The notes: generated by a model from the sequence alone, not told the origin. DNA of 64,000 bases from Streptomyces albogriseolus (GCA_014650475.1 BMVA01000010.1:227488-291487); one strand, 5' to 3'; positions 25,965 through 34,408 are shown, numbered from the stretch's first letter. Program-made: numbers and translations.

Positions 25965-26810
25965 GTGCTCACACAGATACTTCCTGGTTTCCGTGAACTG
26001 CGCACACCCATGGCGACCGGCGTTCTTTGGCTGCTCTCACTCTGGGTTGCTCTGGGTGATCGGATTCCGAGTCCTGCGAGGGCCACCGGGTTCACTGCCA
26101 GAGTTTACGAACTGGCCGGGCAAATCGGCAAGCCAGGCGTTGGGGCCGCGATCCTCTTCACGGCGTATGTACTCGGAAGCGTAGTGACCATCCCAGCGAA
26201 CCAGCTTCTGCGTGAGCCCACACCAGGCCTTTGGGAGCCAAGTATTCTATTGCCGGAACCGTGGCCCGTCGTGCAGGGACGCCCGGTGCTCGTCCAGCAT
26301 CGGTCAGCAGCGACCGCAGCCGGTTACCCGGCTTTTGCCAATACCAGGCTGTTGACACGACAAGCTTGGGCAGACTTACAGGCTCACGTAAGCGCCAACC
26401 CTCTGGTGGCCTGGCTGGAATCGCACAGGACGGATCGACACCGTGACGTCGCCGAGAGAATCCTCCTGCGCTATGTGCTGGACGAGTTGGATCAATTGGG
26501 TACACGTCTCCACGCCCAGAGTTCGACCCTTTATGATGATCGCGACCGTCTGATGGCCGAGGCGGATCTGCGCGTCAACATTGGCGCGGGAATCTCGATT
26601 CTGGCCGCCTCGTTGTCCGTGCGAGTATCGGCCTTCTTTGTTCTCGCCTCAGGCCTGACCATCCTTTTTGTTCTCATGGGGGTGGCACGTGCCCGACAGG
26701 CGAACGATGTGATTGTGCAAGCGTTGGTAATCGGTGAGATCTCGTCGACTGCGTTGACGGAGGCGGAAAGTGCCGTGGAGGTATTGAGCGGTGCAACGCA
26801 GAATGACTGA
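25965..26810 (+). CDS. unrecognised membrane protein with an in-frame TTA codon
   Basis: A 281-residue protein with about three to four membrane segments. One is near residues 17-32, one near 60-80, and a hydrophobic pair is near 205-245, with a soluble domain of about 120 residues between and a short amphipathic tail. The GTG at 25965 is chosen because GAGGGG lies 5 nt before it; a TTG at 25935 is possible. The family is not recognised. Codon use is clearly less GC-biased than its neighbours (many A/T-ending codons), and there is a TTA leucine codon at 26376-26378, so translation should depend on the bldA tRNA. It lies next to a toxin-antitoxin pair in a lower-GC block, consistent with horizontal acquisition. 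Confidence 0.72.
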   Translation: MLTQILPGFRELRTPMATGVLWLLSLWVALGDRIPSPARATGFTARVYELAGQIGKPGVGAAILFTAYVLGSVVTIPANQLLREPTPGLWEPSILLPEPWPVVQGRPVLVQHRSAATAAGYPAFANTRLLTRQAWADLQAHVSANPLVAWLESHRTDRHRDVAERILLRYVLDELDQLGTRLHAQSSTLYDDRDRLMAEADLRVNIGAGISILAASLSVRVSAFFVLASGLTILFVLMGVARARQANDVIVQALVIGEISSTALTEAESAVEVLSGATQND

Positions 26811-26918
26811 GTCCAACCTGTTCCGGTCTACATGAGGCCCGATTACGCAGACGGTCAACGGGACGTGGGCGCGAGTGTGGAGTCTGTCTGGTCGCGGTCT
26901 CGGGCTGTCAACTGTGCG

Positions 26919-27185
26919 TCATGTGTCATAAACGGTGGAGCGGTGTCCGACGTGGACGACCCATACCGTCAACTCACCGTTGTCGATCGTGTAGATGACG
27001 CGGTAGTCGCCGACGCGCAGTCGTCGGCGCTCCGGCTGGGAGACCAGTGCCGTGGTGTTGCAGCCGTACGGGTCCTTCTCCAGTTCCGTCAGCTTGACGA
27101 GGATCCGGAGTGCCGTGTCGCGGGAGATTTTGCGGAGTTCGGCCCGGGCCTCCGGCCGGAACATCGTGCGGTACGTGCTACTCAC
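26919..27185 (-). CDS. RelE/ParE-family toxin
   Basis: An 88-residue type II toxin of the RelE superfamily, which cleaves mRNA on the ribosome. The family pattern is present: FRPEARAELRKISRD near the N-terminus, then ERRRLRVGDYRVIYTI and VVHVGHRSTVY at the C-terminus, which includes the basic catalytic surface. Its start overlaps the last codons of the antitoxin gene by 8 nt, the usual coupled arrangement. No transposase is beside it. It is probably part of the accessory block at 25.7-27.5 kb. Confidence 0.88.
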   Translation of the reverse strand: MSSTYRTMFRPEARAELRKISRDTALRILVKLTELEKDPYGCNTTALVSQPERRRLRVGDYRVIYTIDNGELTVWVVHVGHRSTVYDT

Positions 27186-27444
27186 CGCGCTCCAGAGTCT
27201 CCCTCATCACGTCCTCGATCGGGACACCGGGTGCTGGACTGGCCATCCGCTCATCGATGATCCGGTTGATCTCGCGCTCTTCCCACTCCTGGTACTTGCG
27301 CAGCACCTCGATCGAGACGACGGCGGCCACCTGCCGACCGTGCCGTGTGATGACGGTGGGGGTGTCGTCCCGGTCGGCCCGCTCGACCACCTCGGCCAAG
27401 TGGGCACGCACGTCACGGATGGACTCTATGGGCATCTGCGTCAT
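27178..27444 (-). CDS. Phd/YefM-family antitoxin
   Basis: An 88-residue antitoxin with the N-terminal Phd DNA-binding fold (IESIRDVRAHLAEVVERA, TVITRHGRQVAAVVS) and an acidic C-terminal tail that should wrap the RelE toxin. The ATG at 27444 is chosen because a complete promoter ends 6 nt upstream, giving a leaderless mRNA; a second ATG at 27435 is possible. A 24-bp palindrome overlaps the -35 box, which fits autorepression by the toxin-antitoxin complex. Confidence 0.88.
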   Translation of the reverse strand: MTQMPIESIRDVRAHLAEVVERADRDDTPTVITRHGRQVAAVVSIEVLRKYQEWEEREINRIIDERMASPAPGVPIEDVMRETLERGE

Positions 27445-27449
27445 GCGCC

Positions 27450-27485
27450 GACGGTACATCGGGTACCTTGTGTACACAAAGTACC
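27450..27485 (-). promoter_or_regulatory. toxin-antitoxin promoter and 24-bp operator
   Basis: On the minus strand: TTGTGT (-35), a 17-bp spacer and TACCGT (-10), ending 6 nt before the antitoxin ATG. The -35 box lies inside an inverted repeat at 27462-27485 with outer arms GGTAC/GTACC and core TTGTGTACACAA, with only one mismatched pair. Confidence 0.75.
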
Positions 27486-27808
27486 TGGTGTCTTGCGGAC
27501 GACGCCCACGGTGACGACCCCGTTGCAGCGGACGGGTGGCGGCCTCCGTCTCCGTCGGGAGAGCGCTTGGCATGGTCACCGATCCCGCGCTGTGAGCAGC
27601 ACCTCGGCAGGGACGGCGGAGCGTCCGCATGCACCAGGGCGTCCGTGTCGGTGCGTGCGGTCAGGAGCGGCGCCGCCGCTGCGGTGGTGAGGGTGGCGGG
27701 AAGACAAAGCCGGCCGCAAAACGACGCGTCGCCCGTGCGGGCCGCCGGGTGCAGGGCGGCGGGGGGAGGCGCACTCTGGAACGAGAGGACATCCGGAGGT
27801 GATCCGTC
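27486..27808. other. gene-free stretch
   Basis: 323 bp between the toxin-antitoxin promoter and the DUF1876 gene. I see no credible ORF with a ribosome-binding site, no tRNA and no strong hairpin. It ends with the GGAGGT ribosome-binding site of the next gene (27795-27800). Confidence 0.5.
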
Positions 27809-28084
27809 ATGATGCACACCGCAGTGGGATGGCACGTGGAGCTGGAGTTCATGGAGGACGACCAGCACACCCGCGCGGTCGCGATGGTCAGGCTGCCTGA
27901 CGGGTCCGAGGTGCGCGGCCACGGGCACGCGTCCCGGCACTACACCGACCCCAATCAGCCGCGGGTCGGGGAGGAGATCGCCGGCGCCCGGGCCCTGAAC
28001 GAACTCGCCATGCAGATGCTCGACAAGGCGCACCGCGAGATCGACGAGGCGGCCGGCCGCGTGTCCCACCCGATCCACGTCTAG
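27809..28084 (+). CDS. DUF1876 domain protein
   Basis: A 91-residue protein matching the small actinobacterial DUF1876 family, with VGWHVELEFMEDDQHTRAVAMV at the N-terminus (dsRNA-binding-like alpha/beta fold), GHGHASRHYTDPN in the middle and a C-terminal helix. It has an excellent ribosome-binding site, GGAGGT, 8 nt before the ATG at 27809. It has no known reaction. Members are often found as free-standing small proteins in Streptomyces. It is convergent with the serine hydrolase, with 40 bp between the stops. Confidence 0.82.
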   Translation: MMHTAVGWHVELEFMEDDQHTRAVAMVRLPDGSEVRGHGHASRHYTDPNQPRVGEEIAGARALNELAMQMLDKAHREIDEAAGRVSHPIHV

Positions 28085-28124
28085 GACGATCCGCTAGGAC
28101 GATCCGCGTCCAGGACGACCGTGT

Positions 28125-29294
28125 TCAGGACGCCGGCACGCACTCCCGTACCGCGCGGATCAGCGCCTGGGCCCTGGGGTCCGCGGTGACCGTCCTGCGG
28201 AAGCCGCCCGTGACGTAGCCGAAGGCGACGCCGGACTCCGGGTCGGCGAAGCCGAGGGAGCCGCCGCGGCCGGGGTGGCCGAAGGAGCCCGGGGCCAGGA
28301 AGGGGGAGGCGCTGCCGTGCAGCATGTAGCCGAGCCCGAAGCGGGTGCCGACCACCAGGACCCGGTCGGGGCCCGCCGACTCCTCGGCGCGGGCGCGTTC
28401 CACCGTGTCCGGGGAGAGCAGGCGCACCCCGTCGACCGGGCCGACGAGTGACGCGTAGAAGCGGGCCAGCCCGTCCGCCGTCGCTATGCCGTTGGCGGCG
28501 GGCAGGGCGGCCGCGTGGAACGCCGGGTCGTTGTGGTCCGGGGACGGGTCGATCGCGGCGAAGGCGCGGCGGGTGAGGGAACCGGGGTCGGCGTAGGCGG
28601 CGGTGACCGAGCGCTTGGGACGGGCGCGCAGCGCCCCCGACGGCTCGGGCGCCTCGATTTTGCCGGCCCGGCCGACGCGGTGCGCCTCGGAGTCCGGGAG
28701 GCCCACCCACAGGTCCAGGCCCAGCGGGGCCGCGATCTCGGACGCGATCCACTCGCCGGTGCCCCGGCCCGTCACCCGGCGCACCAGCTCGTCCACCAGC
28801 CAGCCGTACGTCAGCGCGTGATAGCCGTGGTCCGTGCCCGGCTCCCACACGGGGGCCTGCGCGGCGACCGCCTCGGCGGCCCGTACCGGGTCGGTGGCCT
28901 CGGCGAAGGTAAGCGGGCGGTCCAGCACCGGCAGCCCGGCGCGGTGCCCGAGGACGTGCCGGACCAGCGTGCCCTCCTTGCCGTGCGCCTTGAACTCCGG
29001 CCAGTACCGTCCGACCGGCGCGTCCAGGTCCAGCAGGCCCCGCTCGTACAGCATCAGCAGCGCGGCGGCCGCGACGCCCTTCGTCGCCGACCGTACGACC
29101 TGGGCGGTGTCCCGCTGCCAGGGCGCGGCGCCGTCGACGTCCTTCGTCCCGGCCCACAGGTCCACGACGCGGCGCCCGTCCCGGTACACGGCGAGCGCCG
29201 CCCCGCGCTCCCCGAGCCGCTCGAAGTTCCGGGCGAACGCCTCCCGGACCGGTTCCCAGCCGCCGGCCACCGTGCCGCGCACCTCGACGTCCAC
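28125..29294 (-). CDS. serine hydrolase (class C beta-lactamase-like / EstB-type)
   Basis: A 389-residue serine hydrolase of the beta-lactamase/penicillin-binding-like fold. The nucleophile motif SATK is at residues 69-72, a Tyr motif lies around HALTYGWLVDEL, and the third motif is HPGRGG near residue 343 in place of KTG, as in EstB-type esterases. No signal peptide is seen, so it is probably a cytoplasmic esterase rather than an exported beta-lactamase. The GTG at 29294 is chosen since GAAGGA lies 8 nt upstream; a GTG at 29312 adds six residues. The gene is downstream of the cobalt/nickel transporter operon but separated by 81 bp. Confidence 0.85.
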   Translation of the reverse strand: MDVEVRGTVAGGWEPVREAFARNFERLGERGAALAVYRDGRRVVDLWAGTKDVDGAAPWQRDTAQVVRSATKGVAAAALLMLYERGLLDLDAPVGRYWPEFKAHGKEGTLVRHVLGHRAGLPVLDRPLTFAEATDPVRAAEAVAAQAPVWEPGTDHGYHALTYGWLVDELVRRVTGRGTGEWIASEIAAPLGLDLWVGLPDSEAHRVGRAGKIEAPEPSGALRARPKRSVTAAYADPGSLTRRAFAAIDPSPDHNDPAFHAAALPAANGIATADGLARFYASLVGPVDGVRLLSPDTVERARAEESAGPDRVLVVGTRFGLGYMLHGSASPFLAPGSFGHPGRGGSLGFADPESGVAFGYVTGGFRRTVTADPRAQALIRAVRECVPAS

Positions 29295-29375
29295 GTCCTG
29301 TCGTCCTTCCACTCGCCTGCGACAGTGGGTGCAACCACGCCGCCGCGCCTGCGATTCCGGGGTGCGGCGCGCCCG

Positions 29376-30146
29376 TCACCCACGGCCGGGCGGCGCCGCC
29401 ACGGAACGCGGGTCGAAGCCGTACGGCAGCTCCAGGCGGTGCGCCCGCATCAGGCCGTCGTCGGCGAGCAGACCGGCCGTCGGGCCGTCCGCCGCGATCA
29501 CGCCGTCGCTGAGGATCAGCGCGCGCGGGCACAGCTCCAGCGCGTACGGCAGGTCGTGCGTGACCATCAGGACCGTGACGTCCAACGACCGCAGGATGTC
29601 GGCCAGTTCACGGCGCGAGGCCGGGTCGAGGTTGGAGGACGGCTCGTCCAGGACGAGGATCTCCGGCTCCATCGCCAGCACGGTCGCCACGGCCACCCGG
29701 CGCCGCTGCCCGAAGGAGAGGTGGTGCGGCGGGCGGTCCTTGAACTCCGCCATGCCGACCCGCTCCAGCGCCCGGTCCACGCGCGCCTCCAGCTCGGGCC
29801 CCTTCAGCCCGGCCGCCGCCGGACCGAACGCGACGTCCTCCCGCACCGTCGGCATGAACAGCTGGTCGTCCGGGTCCTGGAAGACGATGCCGACCCGGCG
29901 CCTGATCTCCGCCATGTTCCGCTTGCCGACCTCGAGCCCGGCCACCTTCACCGTGCCCGCGCCGCCGCTGAGGATGCCGTTGAGGTGCAGCACGAGGGTG
30001 GTCTTGCCGGCGCCGTTCGGCCCGAGCAGCGCGACCCGCTCGCCGCGCCCGATGGTGAAGTCCACGCCGAACAGGGCCTGATGGCCGTCGGGGTAGGCGA
30101 ACGCGAGGCCGGAGACCTCCAGGGAAGCAGTACTCACAGGGTCCAT
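29376..30146 (-). CDS. cbiO: ECF-type cobalt/nickel ABC transporter ATPase
   Basis: A 256-residue ABC ATPase energising metal uptake. Walker A is GPNGAGKTT, the signature is LSFGQRRR (a variant of LSGGQ typical of CbiO/NikO), Walker B is ILVLDEPSSN and the switch His is in VTHD. The ATG at 30146 overlaps the 3' end of cbiQ by 13 bp, so synthesis is coupled to the transmembrane subunit. Together with CbiMN and CbiQ it forms a complete group I ECF importer, with no accessory gene missing. Confidence 0.92.
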   Translation of the reverse strand: MDPVSTASLEVSGLAFAYPDGHQALFGVDFTIGRGERVALLGPNGAGKTTLVLHLNGILSGGAGTVKVAGLEVGKRNMAEIRRRVGIVFQDPDDQLFMPTVREDVAFGPAAAGLKGPELEARVDRALERVGMAEFKDRPPHHLSFGQRRRVAVATVLAMEPEILVLDEPSSNLDPASRRELADILRSLDVTVLMVTHDLPYALELCPRALILSDGVIAADGPTAGLLADDGLMRAHRLELPYGFDPRSVAAPPGRG

Positions 30147-30895
30147 CCCAGCAGACACACGACGAGGGCGGCGCAGGGGAGGGCCAGGGCGTACGACCAC
30201 TGCGCCCGGGACGCCGCCACCTCGTCGATCACCGGCATGACACCGGTGTAGCCGCGGCTCACCATCGCCAGGTGGACGCGCTCGCCGCGTTCGTAGGAGC
30301 GGATGAACAGCGCGCCCGCCGACTTGGCGAGCACACCCCAGTGCCGTATCCCGCGCGCCTCGAAGCCCCGGGACTCGCGGGCGATCCGCATCCGGCGCAT
30401 CTCGTCGGTGATGACGTCGCCGTAGCGGACCATGAAGGACGCGATCTGCACCAGCAGCGGCGGCAGCCTGAGCCGCTGGAGGCCGTGCAGCAGCTCCCGC
30501 AGTTCGGTGGTGGCCGCGAGCAGCACCGACGCGGCGACGCCGAGGGTGCCCTTGGCCAGCACGTTCCAGGCGCCCCACAGGCCGTTCACGCTCAGCGACA
30601 GCCCGAGGACGTCGACCCGCTCGCCCTCGGCGACGAACGGCAGCAGCACGGCGAACGCGACGAACGGCACCTCGATCAGCAGCCGCTTCAGCAGGAAGGC
30701 GGCCGGCACGCGCGCCGCGTACGCGACCGCGGCGAGCAGCACGGCGTACGCCGCGAACGCCCACATCGCCTCGCGCGGCGTCGACACGACCACGATCACG
30801 AACGCGAGCACCGCGGCGAGCTTGGTGTGCGGCGGCAGCGCGTGCACGGGGGAGTGGCCGTGCCGGTAGAGCCGGTGGGAGTGACCCGCGCCCAC
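30134..30895 (-). CDS. cbiQ: ECF transporter transmembrane subunit CbiQ
   Basis: A 253-residue T-component with about five or six TM helices. The two Ala-Arg-Gly-type coupling motifs, seen here as RESRGF and VSRGYTG, contact the ATPase. The N-terminus is His-rich (GHSHRLYRHGHS), which may help metal handling. It starts 2 bp after the end of cbiMN and overlaps cbiO, so the three genes are one operon. Confidence 0.9.
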   Translation of the reverse strand: MGAGHSHRLYRHGHSPVHALPPHTKLAAVLAFVIVVVSTPREAMWAFAAYAVLLAAVAYAARVPAAFLLKRLLIEVPFVAFAVLLPFVAEGERVDVLGLSLSVNGLWGAWNVLAKGTLGVAASVLLAATTELRELLHGLQRLRLPPLLVQIASFMVRYGDVITDEMRRMRIARESRGFEARGIRHWGVLAKSAGALFIRSYERGERVHLAMVSRGYTGVMPVIDEVAASRAQWSYALALPCAALVVCLLGWTL

Positions 30896-30896
30896 G

Positions 30897-31991
30897 TCAG
30901 ACGCTCGTGCCGGCGGGGGACGGGGCCTCCGCCTGCTCGTCGGTGGTGCGCCGGCGGCGGACCGCCCAGAACACGCCCGTGCCCGCGACGACCGTCACGC
31001 CGACGCCGATCACGCCCGCGAGACCGCCGGACAGCCGGGCGTCGTCGACGTCCTTCACGCCGTAGTCGGCGAGCGGCGAGTCCGCGACCGCGTGCTCCTC
31101 GGCCTGCTGGTCGATGCCGTGGTCGGCGGCGACCTTCTCCAGGCCGTCCGGGTCCGCCGAGGCGTAGAAGCTCACGAACCCGGCGAGCACCAGCGAGGTG
31201 ACCAGGCCGGCGATCCAGACCTTGCGCGGGGAGCGCGCGGCGGCCGGGACGGGCTCCGCGGTCTCCGGGGCGTCGACCAGTTCGCCGTTCACCCGCAGCT
31301 TCAGCCTCTGCCGCAGCCCGCGCGCCCCGTGCACCAGGTCCGGGCGGACGGCGATCACCGCGCCGACGGTCAGCGCGGTGATGGCGGCCTCGCCGAGGCC
31401 GATCAGGACGTGCACGCCCACCATCGCGGTGGCGACCTTGCCGATCGACACGTCGGTGGTGCCGCCCACCGCGTACAGCAGCGTGAAGACGACCGCGGAG
31501 GCGGGGACGGAGACCAGGGCGGCCACGAAGGACGCGGCGGTCACCGAGCGGCGGGACCGCGGCAGCACCTTCACCAGGCCGCGGAACAGCGCGTAGGCCA
31601 CCACGGTGGTGGTGATCGCCATGGTGGTGATGTTCACACCGAGCGCGGTGAGGCCGCCGTCGGCGAACAGCACGGCCTGGAGCATCAGCACCACGGACAC
31701 GCACAGCACACCCGTGTACGGGCCGACGAGGATCGCGGCGAGGGCGCCGCCGAGGAGGTGGCCGCTGGTGCCGGCCGCCACCGGGAAGTTCAGCATCTGC
31801 ACGGCGAAGATGAACGCCGCCACCAGCCCGGCCAGCGGGGCGGTGCGCTCCGCGCCGGCGCCCGCACCGGTGCGTGCGGTGTCGTCCAGCTCGCGGCGCG
31901 CGCCGCGCAGGCTCACGGCGATCGCGCCGGCGGCGAGGAGGCCGGCGGCGGCGGATACGGGGACGTCGATGAATCCGTCAGGTGCGTGCAC
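30897..31991 (-). CDS. cbiM: CbiM-CbiN fusion, metal-binding component of nickel/cobalt ECF importer
   Basis: A 364-residue membrane protein. The CbiM/NikM part (residues 1-230) starts HAPDGFIDV; its N-terminal Met-His coordinates the metal ion, and TSGHLLGGALAA follows. The C-terminal part is a CbiN/NikN domain with the PDGLE motif between two TM helices, here fused in one chain. The start is GTG at 31991. A 23-bp palindrome matching the Nur (nickel-responsive Fur-family) box lies 17 bp upstream, which favours nickel over cobalt. No cobalamin riboswitch was recognised in the short leader. The substrate call is therefore an inference from regulation. Confidence 0.88.
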   Translation of the reverse strand: MHAPDGFIDVPVSAAAGLLAAGAIAVSLRGARRELDDTARTGAGAGAERTAPLAGLVAAFIFAVQMLNFPVAAGTSGHLLGGALAAILVGPYTGVLCVSVVLMLQAVLFADGGLTALGVNITTMAITTTVVAYALFRGLVKVLPRSRRSVTAASFVAALVSVPASAVVFTLLYAVGGTTDVSIGKVATAMVGVHVLIGLGEAAITALTVGAVIAVRPDLVHGARGLRQRLKLRVNGELVDAPETAEPVPAAARSPRKVWIAGLVTSLVLAGFVSFYASADPDGLEKVAADHGIDQQAEEHAVADSPLADYGVKDVDDARLSGGLAGVIGVGVTVVAGTGVFWAVRRRRTTDEQAEAPSPAGTSV

Positions 31992-32008
31992 GGACTCGAT
32001 GATGTGTC

Positions 32009-32031
32009 CTCTTGCGAACCTTTCGCAAGAG
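32009..32031. promoter_or_regulatory. Nur-box-like operator of the nickel importer
   Basis: Perfect inverted repeat, arms CTCTTGCGAA and TTCGCAAGAG with a 3-nt centre CCT. Within it TTGC-N9-GCAA agrees with the Streptomyces Nur consensus as I recall it (tTGCaa-N5-ttGCAA). Confidence 0.65.
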
Positions 32032-32202
32032 CGAGTGACTTGTTCTACGTCCCGCCGTGCGTCCCGTCTGTCTCATCTGTGAGAGAGGCCGCTCGGAAGC
32101 GCGGATTCCGATTTGGGTGCACGATGGGGACGGGGGTGGGTAAACGGCTCGTAAGGCATGTATGCCCTGCCGGGCGTACGACGCAGCGTAAGGGGCCCAC
32201 CG

Positions 32203-32565
32203 ATGTCCGTGATCGAGCAGTACGCGCGAGTCCACATCGTGACGGATGACGGCCCTCTGCTGGAGAGTCACGGGGCCGTCCCCGTGGTGCTGCGGTACGA
32301 CCCGGAGTCCGACCCCCGCCATGTACGGGTGGCCCTGCCGGGGACGCGGCCCCTGGAATGGGTCGTCGAACGGGACCTGCTGGAACACGGCCTCACCGCG
32401 CCCGTCGACAGCGGCGGCATACGGGTGTGGCCGTGCGGCCGGGTGCAGGCGGTGGTGGAGTTCCACTCCGGCCAGGGCCACTCGGTGGTCGAGTTCGACT
32501 CCAAGACCCTGTCCCGCTTCCTCCGCCTCACGCATGTGACGGCGGCCCAGCCGGTCCCGCACTGA
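32203..32565 (+). CDS. ssgE: SsgA-like sporulation/cell-division protein, probably SsgE
   Basis: A 120-residue SsgA-like protein (SALP), a family found in sporulating actinomycetes that guides septation, peptidoglycan remodelling and spore separation. Family features include the compact N-terminal beta strands, RYDPESDPRHVRVAL, WVVERDLLEHGL and a C-terminal FDSKTLSRFL helix. AAGGGG lies 8 nt before the ATG at 32203. The assignment to SsgE rather than another SALP rests on its position beside two penicillin-binding proteins, the location of ssgE as I recall it for S. coelicolor. SALP function here fits with SepX elsewhere in the window. Confidence 0.82.
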   Translation: MSVIEQYARVHIVTDDGPLLESHGAVPVVLRYDPESDPRHVRVALPGTRPLEWVVERDLLEHGLTAPVDSGGIRVWPCGRVQAVVEFHSGQGHSVVEFDSKTLSRFLRLTHVTAAQPVPH

Positions 32566-32746
32566 CCGCCCGGCCGGAGATCCGCCCGGGCGGACCGGCC
32601 GCGGGGGCGGACAGCGTCTGATGCCCGCCGCACCCCGGCGAGGCGGCCCTGCCGGCCCGGCTGCCCCGGGCCGAGGGGTCGGGGCGCGGGGCGCCCCCGC
32701 CCTCGCGGCGTGCCGCCCGGGGCGGGCGACGGCCGTACCGGGTCCC

Positions 32747-34408
32747 TCAGCCGCCCGCCTTCAGCAGGGTCGCCACGATCGGGCCCGCCGTGGAGCCGCC
32801 GTGGCCGGCGGACTGGACGACCGCGGCCGCCGCCAGGTCGCCGCGGTAGGCGGTGAACCAGCCGTTGGGCTTCTTCTGTCCGTCCACCTCGGCCGAGCCC
32901 GTCTTCGCGCCCCGCTCACCGTCCACCCCGGCCATCGCCTCCGCGGCGGTGCCGGCGGTCGCGGTGTACGACATCAGCTCCCGCAACTGCGCCAGCGTGT
33001 CCGCGGACAGCGTGCGCGGCGCCGTCGCCAGCTGACGTCCGTCGACCTCCGGCGACACCAGGTACGGCTGGTGGAACACGCCCGCCTTGACCGTCGCCGA
33101 CACCGACGCCATGTTCAGCGGGTTCATCCGCACCCCGCCCTGGCCTATCAGCGACGCGGCCATCGGGGCCTTCGACTGCACGGGCACCGCGCCGTCGAAC
33201 GTGGACACGCCGACCTGCCAGTCGTTCCTGCCCAGCCCGAAGTAGTCCTGGGCGTGCTGGGTGAGGTCGTCGTCCTCCAGCTTCGGGGCCTGGCTGATGA
33301 AGGCGGTGTTGCAGGATGCGGCGAAGCTCGCGCGGAACGTGCCGTCCTTGATCTGGAACTTGTCGAGGTTCTGGAACTTCCAGCCGCCGTAGCTGAAGTA
33401 CTTGGGGCACGGGTGCTTCTTGTCGATCGACGCGAGGCCCTTCTCGATCAGCATCGAGGAGGTGACCACCTTCATCGTGGAGCCCGGCGCCAGCGACCCC
33501 TGGAAGGCGACGTTGAAGCCGCGCGAGGAGTTCGCCGCCGCGAGTATCTCGCCGGTCGACGGCCGCACCACCACCACCGACGCCTGCTTCCGCTTCGCCA
33601 CCTCGGCCTCGGCGAGCGCCTGCAGGGACGGGCTCAGCGTGGTCTTCACGGTGCCCGGCGTGCCCTCGCTCAGCTCCAGCAGGGTCGTGTCGGCCAGTTC
33701 CGCCTTCTTCGACTCCTCGCCGCGCACCACACGCAGCTCGACGCCGGCCTCGCCGCCCGCCTTCTCGCCGTACTTCTCGCGCAGCCCGTCCAGCACGGAC
33801 CCGAGCGAGGGGTACTTCTCGGTGGTCAGCTCGCCGCCGTCGCGGTCCAGCGCCTTCACCGGCGGGGTGCCCGCCTCGCCGGTGACCAGCTTGTCGCCCT
33901 CCCGCAGCTCCGGGTGCAGCACGGACGGCCGCCAGGCCACCCGCGGCTCCCCGTCCCCGGCCCGGCGCACCACGGTCAGCGTGCTGTCGTACGCCAGCGG
34001 CTTCGTCGTCCGCTCGTACGACACCGTGCCCTTGACGGAGAAGGTGACCGAGTCCCGGGCGGGGGCGCCCGGGGTGAGGGCGAGGTTCCGGACGCGGGCG
34101 TCCTTCACGTACGCGGCGAGCGCCGCCTTGGCGGCCACCGGATCGTCGGTCGCGGCGGCGGCCTCGGCGACCTGGCCGGACTGCCAGGCGGTCAGGAACG
34201 TCTCGGCGGCGGCGGTGACCTCGTCGGCCGACAGCGGCCCCGACTTCACGGTCTCCGCCTGCGCGGCGGAGTCCCCGCCGCCCCGGCCGGCGCCGTCGAC
34301 GAGTGCGTACGCGCCGTAGCCGGCGCCGCCCATGAGCACGGCCATCGCCGCGCCGATCACGACCGGTCTCATGTTCCGCCGGTCCCCGGCGCGCCCTCTG
34401 TTCCCCAC
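32747..34408 (-). CDS. class B penicillin-binding protein with MecA_N domain (second of pair)
   Basis: A 553-residue peptidoglycan transpeptidase. One N-terminal membrane anchor (about residues 14-36) is followed by an NTF2-like MecA_N domain (about 55-150) and the transpeptidase domain. Active-site motifs are intact: Ser310 in STMK, SCN, and KTGSAEV near the C-terminus. It acts outside the membrane on cell-wall crosslinks. It is 134 bp downstream of a homologous PBP gene and converges on ssgE. The MecA_N architecture resembles low-affinity PBP2a-like proteins, but resistance cannot be inferred from this alone. Confidence 0.9.
   Translation of the reverse strand: MGNRGRAGDRRNMRPVVIGAAMAVLMGGAGYGAYALVDGAGRGGGDSAAQAETVKSGPLSADEVTAAAETFLTAWQSGQVAEAAAATDDPVAAKAALAAYVKDARVRNLALTPGAPARDSVTFSVKGTVSYERTTKPLAYDSTLTVVRRAGDGEPRVAWRPSVLHPELREGDKLVTGEAGTPPVKALDRDGGELTTEKYPSLGSVLDGLREKYGEKAGGEAGVELRVVRGEESKKAELADTTLLELSEGTPGTVKTTLSPSLQALAEAEVAKRKQASVVVVRPSTGEILAAANSSRGFNVAFQGSLAPGSTMKVVTSSMLIEKGLASIDKKHPCPKYFSYGGWKFQNLDKFQIKDGTFRASFAASCNTAFISQAPKLEDDDLTQHAQDYFGLGRNDWQVGVSTFDGAVPVQSKAPMAASLIGQGGVRMNPLNMASVSATVKAGVFHQPYLVSPEVDGRQLATAPRTLSADTLAQLRELMSYTATAGTAAEAMAGVDGERGAKTGSAEVDGQKKPNGWFTAYRGDLAAAAVVQSAGHGGSTAGPIVATLLKAGG

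Noticed and set aside
31992-32202. Cobalamin riboswitch upstream of the CbiMNQO operon
   Set aside because: The gap is about 210 bp and I see no B12-box-like core. The dominant element is a 23-bp palindrome.
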